NCBI GenBank assembly: GCA_964023205.1
Contig: OZ026845.1
Coordinates: 506,001 to 570,000 of the forward strand
Direction: 5' to 3'
Source of the DNA: Lutraria lutraria
Taxonomy: Eukaryota > Mollusca > Bivalvia > Venerida > Mactridae
Length of the DNA stretch: 64,000 bases
Under the pieces are notes generated by a model. That model made no database searches, was not told the DNA's origin, and was given only the letters and a program-made list of their open reading frames with translations. Positions within the stretch are counted from its first letter, which is position 1. The number at the start of each line of letters is the position of its first letter. Positions 37,701 through 49,700 of this stretch are shown in pieces. Both the position numbers and the translations under genes were made by a program.

Positions 37701-40700
37701 TTGCTCCACTAGCCTTCATACAGCAGTATGTTCTAGTCAAAGTTCTGACTCACCATTAATTGACCCAGCAATGATTTCAGAAAAATTGCACATTTTTGAA
37801 GAAACTTTAAAAGCTGTTGGTTTTCATCCTGATTCTGAGAGTTCAGTCTCTGAACTAAACGATAAATCAGATAAATCAGATAAAATATTTAAACCTGTCC
37901 ATGATTCACCACACTCATCAAACATTGACAGTTCTGGTTACCTAAGTTATAAGTCATCTGTAAGTCCTAGAGATGATAAATCCTCTTGTCATGATTGTGT
38001 GTCCCAGGGAACATTTACCTCATCACTCACCAGTCCTCATTCAGTATGTAGCCAACTAAATTCTGGTGACTATCAATCAAACAGACTTCATTCTATTGAT
38101 GAATTTATCAATGTTGATAATAATGAGACACTATTATATCCTGATACATCAACTAGAAAGTTCTTACCCTTAAAGGATATGGCTTTAGATGATGCTCTAA
38201 CACATCGAGCTGAGGCAACACATTTAGTGAGACGATCTGTTAGTCCCCTGTCAGACAGATGTAGTAAAACTGAGGCTGATTTGTGTTTTGTTGAAAAACA
38301 TGACAGAAAATACATTCCAGTTGACCAAATTGGGATCTCCAGTCCTTGTAGAAAATTCACTCCATTAAAAGACATGTCCATGTGTTCTGAACCTTCTGTT
38401 AATGATGGCAGTGAAGAAATATTGGTTTCTGACCTAAATGGTCTAAGGTCCAAGTCTTGTGTTAGTAAATATATGGAGATGACAGGTCAATGTGACGATA
38501 TTATTACCTTGGGGTCACCTAGTCAACTTCAGGTGGACTTAGTCAAGTCAGATCATGTTATTGAAGCGTTTCCAAACTGTGACAATGATAATCAGACAGT
38601 TGACAGCACTGAAGATGTTTTCAGTAACACTGGTAGTAAAATATCACAGTTTGTTAAGTTTCCTGACCCTGATAATACTAGTCAGGTGTCCGATTGTAAA
38701 CACAGTGAGATTTTAACTCGTGATAATGAACGTACTAACCCAGCTATAGAAAAGTGTAAAACTGCTTATAGGTTTGTAAGAAGTCCGAGGGGTACACTAA
38801 AACATGTTAGATTTTGTCTGCCATCAGAAAATTAGAATTTAGAAATTTAGTTGTTGAATGATAAGTAGTGGAGTTCATATTTTATGTGACTTTATGTCAT
38901 TGCAATTAAAAAACATACATGTACTTGATTTCCTGACACTTTATGTTTGAGTCATGTTATATACTTCTACTCGATGTTATGTGCTATATTTGACTGTGTT
39001 ACTACCAATATGTGTTCTGTTATGTAAAGACTACCTATAATTAATACATCAGCCAGTTGGTAGTTTATCTTCATATATGAACATTTTGATATATTTTCTT
39101 TAAGATTATGTGCCAATATGTGTTCAATTAATCATATGATTGAGTTGTATGCTGATTTAAATTTATGTATAAATGTTATTAGATCATAATTATGTACTCT
39201 TTGTTAAAATACATGTAAACTCTTAATCATTATTGATAAAGTGTCACTGAGTTTTTAAGTTTAAACTTATCAATTAATTGAAGTATGGCTTTTGAATTGC
39301 AAATCTTTTTCTTTCTGCATAAAAACAAGAGACCTAATAAAGTGTCAGTCTGTGATAATAAAAACTGTTGTTTAATAACAAGTATTTAGGGACATTTCAG
39401 TTACTGACAGTTTATTAAGTAGAGATTATATTTATAAATTAAAATCCACCAGATCATTGTTACTATGCAATTAGTTACATTCTTACACCAGGGATTCCAT
39501 GTGTTCATTTCTATGTAATATTTTTAGCTGCACATATTTTGTGTTTATTGTTAACTTGTTATCTTGTTCTAATTAAAATTTTGAATTTGAAATAAAGCTA
39601 TTTATTCAAAAGAATAGTTACGTTATTTTTTTCTTTCACAAATAAATACTGGAATCCTTGGTAAATGAACTGTGATACTTAAATAACTGACAGATGATGA
39701 GTTTTTCATATCTCTAAACAAAATATGGTGTATTTGAATTTATTTATTTTAATGAACACTTTAATTAGAGTAAACCAAGACTTCTGCTCCGCTTCAAGGT
39801 TTAAATACAGTTTTAATTAAAGATCTTAAATCAGATGTTTGAAAATGAAGCTTTTAATGTTTTGACTGTGATCTTAAGTCATTGACTCATTCCATGATAA
39901 AAACTGAGCAGTACTTTGCAGACATTATCTTTTAGACAGAAAAGTCTTTTATTTTTGGCTTACTGTGGGGATGTAAACTCTCAGCAGATTTATATTCTCT
40001 GTGAAAGTTGATTTATATTAGGATTCCATTATTTTGATATTCACTACAGTGTATTCCTGAAATGATATTTACACAGTACATACAAGATTGTTTGTCAGTG
40101 AAATCATCCAACATGTACATATGTTTTATATTACCTCACTCACACTGATGTGCACATGTTTCTGCTGGTCAGTTTGACCTGGCACATCTCCATCGTTAAC
40201 CACTGATCACACTCCTCCATGTTACACTACATGTACTGAGCTGAACTTAGTTCACTTAATGCTGTTAGTAAAACAATTAAATGAAAAACTCCCACAACAC
40301 ATTTAGATCTAAACTGCTACAGTACTTGACTTGTTAGCTTGTCTGTTTTGAAGAAAAAGTCAAGTTATTGTGATCCCTGCGGTGTCTGCGTCGTGCAAAA
40401 ACATTAATGTAGCTCATAACTCAGAAACTGTAGGAGGTAGCTACATGAAACTTCCTAGGTGGACAGATCTCACTGAGGCATAGATGGATAGATCTCACTG
40501 AGGCAGTGAACAGACGTTGGCACCGCTTGCAGTGCTCTGGTTTTTACTGGGCACATGAAATAGTGATGCCTGGAAATTACGCCAGTAATAGGTTAATATC
40601 ATATGTACCGGTATGCATTCGTTTCAAATGATGTTATTTAAGATAATATGGTTTCTATAGACTTTGGGATGATACATCAGTTTTATGAGAATCAGAAACA

Positions 40701-43700
40701 TTGGTAGTGTGACAATTTGTTGACAGTATCTGTTTGTACATTGTGGATTGACTTTTCTTCTAAGCTGGTGATTATAGATCTGAGATCAATAAAAGGTTTT
40801 AAAAAGGAAGCATTTAATTGGTTGGGTGTGAGAACTCCTTTAAAATTGACCAATAGAAAGGCTTCATTCATGTACTGTATCTCTTGTTCTGTTGTGAGCC
40901 ATCAAACTAACATTCTGTTTAAATGTTGAAATAAAAATCTCAGATTAAATAGCATAATAAAGTAGAACTGACTTTTGATAATATTATCCACTCAGAAATT
41001 TAACATTCATGGTAAAGTGCAACAACGTATTTATCTTTGCAAGAAACTCACTTTTTAGGATTATTTCTTCTTAATGACAGAAGTACATTAAATTTTACTG
41101 TTAGGCATAAATTTAATTATTTGTATTTTCAGTCAGTTGGACTTGGACTAGTAGGACCTTCACCTAAGCAAAGTTTTAGTCCTGGTAAAGGAATGACGCC
41201 AGCAGGAGGTATAGGTGTACCACGCTCACCAAATTCTGGTTTGTACATATGCTTATACATATGCTTGTTTACATGATACCATGTGTACCAGTAAATGATT
41301 TGTAAGAATACATAAAAGTGTGTGATAAATGTACCTGAGGCTATTAAGCAAAAGATCTCAATCAGGTGAGATTTTAGGATCGATGAATGTCCGGCATCCG
41401 GTCACAATTAGTTTGTTTACACTCTAGCATCCACAGCTCTTTACCAATCGTAATCAAACTTGGACACACTGTATATGGCCATAATGTCTCGGCCAAGTTT
41501 GATATGGGCAAAATCAGACTAGAACATCAAGAGTTATATGCCCTTGACTTAGAAAATTTGCTATATTTGAGCTTGTTCACACTTTAGCGCCTTCATTTAT
41601 TTACCGATCGTGATAATATTTTCAGTGAACGTGTATGACCTAAAAATCTTGGACATGTTTAATTATGGGCGAAATCGGACTTGGACTACAAGAGTTATGG
41701 GTCCTTGACTTAGAAAATTTGCTATATTTTAGCTTGTTTACACTGTAGCACCTTCATTTATTCACCGATCCTAATCATAAATACAATGAATGTGTATTAT
41801 CTTAAGGTCTTGGACAAGTTTAGTGATGGGTGAAATCGGACCGCAACTTCAAGAGTTATGGGCCCTTGGCATAGAAAATTTGCTATATTTCAGCTTGCTT
41901 ACAGTCTAGCACCTTTAATTCTTCACTAGTCCTAAATATGTTTACAGTGAATGTGTATAACCTAAAGGTGTTTGAAGTGTTTGATTATGGGTGGAATTGA
42001 GCTAGTACTTGTAGAGTTATGGGCTCTCGACTTAGAAAAGTTGCTACATTTTAGCTTGTTTACAGTATTATAGCACCTTCATTTCTTTAATAATCATAAT
42101 TGTGTTTACACAGAATGTAAATTGACCTGCATCCAGTATTCATAAAAATTAGAGTTGGTTTTGATCAAAATCTATGTAGAAACAAGTTATACCAAATGAT
42201 AACTGTGTTACCTGGTCGTTAATTATAGTGTCTTTGTTCTCAGGTGAGGGGTCATAGGCCATCTTGGCCCTCTTGTTATTTAATATCATAATTTTTTTAT
42301 AATATCAACACCATAAAATCTACATACTGTGTTCTTTAAATATCAATATTTGAGAGAAGAAATGGAATAAAATTTCATAGTTTCTTCTTTTGCCATTAAA
42401 ATGTGTCTCATTTATAAAATTGGTTTATGAAATAATTTATTTCTAACTTTTCCAGCGATCGAAACACCAGAAGCTATTGGACAGATTTCTGAAAAAGTGA
42501 AAGCATCAGTGCGTAGAGGTCCCGATAGTTTGTTCAAATCAGCCAATCTTAATCTGGATAAAAAGTAAGATTTTATGGCACTGTCTTAAATGGGATGTGT
42601 TAAATTACTTACATTTCTTCTGTACTTCATTGTTGAATGATTCAGATACAATTTAAATGTATTGTGGCGCTGACGGTCGGAACATACTTGATCATATCTC
42701 GTATTCTGTTACTTCCCTTTAAGTCCAAATAAGCATTTGTTAAACGTATCGGACTAGCGTAAAGTTAAACTAATCAAACCTTGTTTTAGAACCCCCACAA
42801 GTATATGAATGGTTAGATATCTTTACAATCACTTAACGAATGATTCGACATAGGTTGACAATGTTTTAGCGTAAGGGTGATGGAAAACTCGTACGCGGAA
42901 GTTCAGTCATTGAACGCTTATTAAATGCGCAAGGTAGGCGCTTGCATATGTCACAGAACAATATGAGGATTGGCTGTAGTTACGGAAAGGTATTAGCCAA
43001 TGAAATCGCTGCAGGTGTTATATAAGCCATAGTCACAGGAGAAAAACTCAGTATCGTTTATACTCTCATGAAAGCAACATCACTTTATCAATTGACGGTG
43101 ACTTTGTCCGTATTACGACTACAAAATCTGTCTACTCGGGTTCTCATAGAAAGTTTAGCTATCGTGAGAGAGTGGCAGATTAGTTAGTCTAGATGCCGGA
43201 TTGTCGTCGAAAGATTCAGCTGAGTTGGAACTTACTGTCAGCTACAGGCTTTAGTAAGTATATAAGTTGTAGAGCTAATATTGTTACGCTCTAGCTCATA
43301 TAGACCAGATATATTTTCTATTTGAGAATACACGTAGTTCTGAATAGTGGTTCTTGTTGAACTGTATCGTCCATACGCCATTATTTATAAGTTTGGTCCC
43401 TTGTAATGATTTACGTTATAGTGTAGTTCCATCCTTTCGTTTTTAAATGTTACATACATTGTATATCTTTTGTTACCAATCAATTAAGCCAAGGTAGGCC
43501 CAAAGAAAATTGTTATATCTAACTGTACATATTAAGTTACAGCCCGGTTATAGGGTTTGTGTTTATTTTATTTAGTGTATTATGCTCGGTACATGTTACA
43601 GTATACATAGGGTCTGTAAGGTTAAATTTGTATGAACACGACTGAAATTGTTTTTAAGTTTTGATGGTGACAATGTGCTCTGTTTACAGTGTGTTTTGTC

Positions 43701-46700
43701 TTTTTTTCTAAAGATTGCAAGAACCATCATCAATACCAAGGCCTCGAGACTCACAGTCAAGTTCCCGTCATTCATCACGACCTACATCTGCTAGAAGTAC
43801 TACAAGTAAGTAAAGTATTTTATTTACGATTATATATGGTGTGAAATGTCCATCTTTATGTGTTATATAGATACTAGGATACTGTGCTATGTAGATACTA
43901 GGATACTATGTGTTATATAGATACTAGGATACTACATGTTATACAAATACTAGGATACTATGTGTTCTATAGATACTAGGATACTATGTGTTATATAGAT
44001 ACTAGATTACTATGTGTTATATAGATACTAGATTACTATGTGTTATATAGATACTAGGATACTATGTGTTATATAGATACTAGGATACTATGTGTTATAT
44101 AGATACTAGGATACTACATGTTATACAAATACTAGGATACTATGTGTTCTATAGATACTAGGATACTATGTGTTATATAGATACTAGATTACTATGTGTT
44201 ATATAGATACCAGATTACTATGTGTTATATAGATACTAGGATACTATGTGTTATATAGATACTAGCATACTATGTGTTATATAGATACTAGGATACTATG
44301 TGTTATATAGATACTAGCATACTATGTGTTATATAGATACTAGGATACTATGTGTTCTATAGAAACTAGGATACTACATGTTATACAAATACTAGGATAC
44401 TATGTGTTATATAGATACTAGGATACTATGTGTTATATAGATACTAGGATACTATGTGTTATATAGATACTAGCATACTATGTGTTATATAGATACTAGA
44501 ATACTATGTGTTATATAGATACTAGAATACTATGTGTTATATAGATACTAGGATATTACGTGTCATATAGATACTAGGATACTATGTGTTATATAGATAC
44601 TAGGATACTATGTGTTATATAGATACTAGCATACTATGTGTTATATAGATACTAGAATACTATGTGTTATATAGATACTAGTATACTATGTGTTATATAG
44701 ATACTAGGATATTACGTGTTATATAGATACTAGGATACTACATGTTATACAGATACTAGGATACTATGTGTTATATAGATACTAGGATAATATGTGTTAT
44801 ATAGATACTAGGATACTATGTGTTATATAGATACTAGGATACTATGTGTTATATAGATACTAGGATAATATGTGTTCTACAGATACTAGGATACTATGTG
44901 TTATATAGATACTAGGATACTATGTGTTCTACAGATACTAGGATACTATGTGTTATATAGATACTAGGATACTATGTGTTATATAGATACTAGGATACTA
45001 TGTGTTATATAGATACTAGGATACTATGTGTTATATAGATACTAGGATAATATGTGTTATATAGATACTAGGATAATATGTGTTCTACAGATACTAGGAT
45101 ACTATGTGTTATATAGATACTAGGATACTATGTGTTCTACAGATACTAGGATACTTCATGTTATACAGATACTAGGATAATATGTGTTATATAGATACTA
45201 GGATAATATGTGTTCTACAGATACTAGGATACTATGTGTTATATAGATACTAGGATACTATGTGTTCTACAGATACTAGGATAATATGTGTTATATAGAT
45301 ACTAGAATAATATGTGTTATGGATACTAGGATACTTTCTGATGTGTGAATCAATTTAGTTTGTATGTATTTACTCTCTGTTTTTAGTGATAAAGTATTTA
45401 ACATTGCAACTTTTCATTATTTTATGATTCCTATGTATTCTGTGTAATCATAATGTCTGTCTGTATATTTCATTATTTCTGTTTGCAAAGAGCTCACCAC
45501 TTTTACAGAACAATACCACAGTAATCTGTTGGTAATACTTCTTAATATAATTTTTAAAATAAATCCAAATTAATGTACTGTAGTCTTCAACTGTAACAAA
45601 TAAATAATTTTGTTAAAAGTATAAGATCCTTTCTTCAAAATGCATATATATATATAAGTATATAAGAAAGGAAATAACAAAATTATACCTGAATTTAAAA
45701 GGTAGCAAGGGTTCACTGAAGACGACTCCACGGTCCAGTAGAGATAAAGTAGTTCGCCAGACAGTGTCTAAATCCAGAGATGATCAGTCATTCACTAAGT
45801 TATCAAGTCCTAGAACTATGATGGAAAGGTTACCTCTTGGAGATAGCTCACTCATGTCTGATTTAGGGAGAAATGACTCAAGTGTGCATGCTTTCCAACC
45901 ATTGTCAGCACGATCTAATAGATCAGATATATCCAGTAGTACCATCACAGACAAAGGAGACAACTTTGACTCACCAAGGTCTGTCAGATCTGTCACATCA
46001 GAGGGTAGAAGTAACAGGGATGACACTCTTACAGAAACACAACATGAAGAAAGTAGTGTGGGTAGGAAGACTCCTACAGATCTACTTGTTGATGAAATTA
46101 TGGGAGAGGGGGAGATTCTGTCTCCGTTTAATTCAGGTAGATATCACTGTATTAAGTACTTCTTTAAAGACTCCTCTTCTTATCATTATTGCTAATGTCA
46201 GTCAGAATCAGATATGTGATAGAGGATTTAAGATATGAAAACAAACAAACATGTATTGATTTATGAATTAGATGTTAACTAATAGGTGTATGTATTATTG
46301 TACATGGTGTGCAGCTAATGTTGAAAGGTCATCCTTATTTGATGATTTTCTGTTTTTAAACATAGAAAGTCCAGGCCCAACATTATAACTATGTGGTTGT
46401 GTAATTCAGGTATGGAAGCTTTCCATACTAGATGTGAGATACGTAGAACACCTGAACTGATAGAGGCCATGAAACATGAGAGTGTCACTCAACCTGATGA
46501 ACCTGTAAATGATCTGATTGATAACAACCATAAAGATGATGAACCTGATATAAATGCTGAACAGTTTGTTGACATAGAAGGTCCAGAGTTAGACTATGAA
46601 TGCTATATGCATGATTTAGAAGTAGACAAATCTGATGATGTTAAATACAAGAGTGGAAACTGTGATAAAAATCTGTATGATACGAACAGTGGACAAACAG

Positions 46701-49700
46701 TGCCTGATGATGTTGATTTAGAACAAGAGGTTGTTGATGCTGATGTAGAGCTATATAATACAAGAAGAGTTGCTGGTGTAAATGTTGAGTTAAATGAAGA
46801 ATTAGATGACAATGAGGAGTTGTTAATGAGAAGCAAAGAAGCAGGAGAGATGGTAGGGAAGATTAGTGGTATAAATGATGAAGTTGTTAAAGATATGATT
46901 GAAGAAGGTATTAGACAAGTTACTTGTGATGGTTTAAGGGATCTAGATGAAGATGGAAACGATGTACAACAATGGTGAGTTTAAATTCATTTCTTGAACA
47001 TGTTAGTTAAGAATGAAGTTATGTTTTTACATGTTAGGTAGCTTGTCTGATGTATTAATTATACTTAATGTGAGTTTTAATGTTGTCTAAGGTCTGTCAT
47101 GAAAAAAAAAATATTTTCTGAAATTTGTATCATAACAACATAAAAGGAAGTTTGATACTGAAGCATTTGTCGTAAGAAAACAAAACTGTATTGTCAAATC
47201 ATAGAAATAATTTGTCCTTCACTCCAGGCCAGTATGGAAGAGTTTATTTTATTAGAAATTGTTTATCTGATCCTAATTAGATAGGTTTCAGACTACCAAT
47301 CCTTTCACATAATTAGAATACCATTGTTATGTGTATGTTTAAAAATGTTCTATGCTGACTTATGTTACATATATTATATCTTATTTGTGTAGTAGTTTTG
47401 ATGGTGGTGATGACTTACAAGCTGAAGAAGTCTGTGAACCAGAATTAGATGATGAGGATAACATATCTGATGTCTCTCAGCAGTCAACAGAAGATGTCAT
47501 TGTTATTGATAAAAGTATAAGCATGACACCAAAAGTTATGTCAGGTAAGATTTCATATAAATGTCAGGTAAGATTTCACATAAATGTCAGGTAAGATTTC
47601 ACATAAATGTCAGGTAAGATTTCACATAAATGTCAGGTAAGATTTCACATAAATGTCAGGTAAGATTTCACATAAATGTCAGGTAAGATTTCACATAAAT
47701 GTCAGGTAAGATTTCACATAAATGCACTACATAATAATAAGTGTGTTAAATAATTGTCAGTAGCTGTTGATCCAATACTTTATTGTTTTATATTCTTTTA
47801 TATCCATGTTCCACACTTGTATTTTAATCAAATTATTTTAGTAATAAGAGACTAAGTCCTCAATGAATTTTACCTTAAATTACTTATATTTGATTTTATT
47901 GTCATTTACTTTTGGATCCATTAGATACTTGAGTGACTTTGTTGATTTATTTTATTCAAATAAGGAAAGCCTGCATTATAAAAAAGTGTTGTAATAATCC
48001 AGATTAAAGAATTAACATGTTACCATGGTGACATGTTCCTCCATGTATTGTAATGTAGTGATTAACATTTTATGTAAGTATTACGTGTGATTTATGTTTG
48101 CAGGGAGACTTCTGCTTAGTTCTATGTCACCTGAGAGTCCAGTTACATTGTTAGAAGATGAACAATTCCCTTCATTAGAAAATTCACCTAGAGAAGCGAT
48201 AGTGATCAGTTCTGGTCTCAGAGCAGGTACACCTTGTATTTATAAATTTATATTGATGTTCTAAGTTTTGTTCTTCATTCTAAAGCTTACAGGCTGTTTT
48301 AATGTATGATTTATTATGTTTTACTTTGAAATAAAAACTTCTGATATGATTTCCTGTATGTTTGAAAATTTTGAGAATGTTTCCATTGTTTGTTAAAGAA
48401 TAGGAAATTTTAAATGAAGTAAGTTATCTTGTCTTTTAATCACAGTTTAGCATATTTGTCCCAGCTGTATTTTAAATGAAAATAAACTATTGCTGCTGAA
48501 AAATTCCGAATCAAGTATGTGTACATGTAAATGAACAATTCCAAACACCATGTTTTGTATTGTAGGAGACACCAATGTTGCATTATTTTCACCAGATGGT
48601 CAGTGGACAGACATACAGTCATCACTGACAGCATCACCTGGTGATTTTATGTCTGCATCTTTACATGGAGGATTATTTGGTACTGTCCATATTTACATGT
48701 ATTTTGTAGACTGATTTTTATACTAATAGATCAAAAACTTTAATATATATGTGAATGTAGTGGATACACTCATGTGTTTAATTGGCCAGTTATCTACATG
48801 ATGATTCAGCATAATAACAGATGAAGCCCCAATAAAATACTGTAGAGAGAAGATACAGTAAATAGACACATTCACATCACGTGACCACTTGGATAAATAC
48901 TGATACTTGTACACAGTCCTATTTCCTACACACACATTTCAGTACTTCAGTAGTGATTTATTGATTTATTAATACAAAAAAAATTTTGTTGTGTCTTGAA
49001 AAAGGTGGTCCACGCCGAAACATTGGCAGTACGGTTGTTTAGTTTATATAAGTGTTTTTGTTGTTGAATTGTCATAAATTTTAATACTCAAAATACTCAA
49101 ATATCAATGTCAGATGATAATTATTGACAAAGGTAAGTAAATTATAATAAGTACTGTTAGTTGAACGTCCATTTTTAACATTTATCATTTTCTTGTTTTT
49201 TCAATTCAGGTGAGAAAGCACCCCTCACTAAAGATTTATTGTCTCAATCTCTCGTAACAGATCGTAGTCCATTAAGTGATGAGATCAGGAAAATGTTTAA
49301 GAAAGCAGCAGCTGACACGCCCCCTCGAGGAAATCAACAAACAAACAATGGTAAAAGATTGAGTTAGTTTTATAACACTAGGAACATATTATAAGTACAT
49401 TAAAGAAAGTTTATAATTGAGTTTTAAAGTAACTGAGCAGTCTTCACGAAAAACTTTTTTAAGCACTGGACATTCGGTCCAGTGAAAATGCAAACTTTAC
49501 TGGACCGAATGAACTTTTAGTGGACCGAAATGAGAATACACAAAATTCTATATAATTTGGCTGTATGTCATATTTTTGGAAGTTTATTCAAATATTTCAT
49601 TTTTTTGTTCTGAAAAAAATAAGGTAAAATTATCACTGAAAAATTTACCGGACCACTGACATTTTCAAATTTACCGGACCTATGGCCATTTTGGTGGCCT

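Noticed and set aside
46376..46391. Extra HAUS6 exon after the acceptor 'aacatag' near 46364
   Set aside because: Joining it in the required phase meets a stop (taa) after seven codons; the acceptor at 46409 keeps the frame open for 565 bases.
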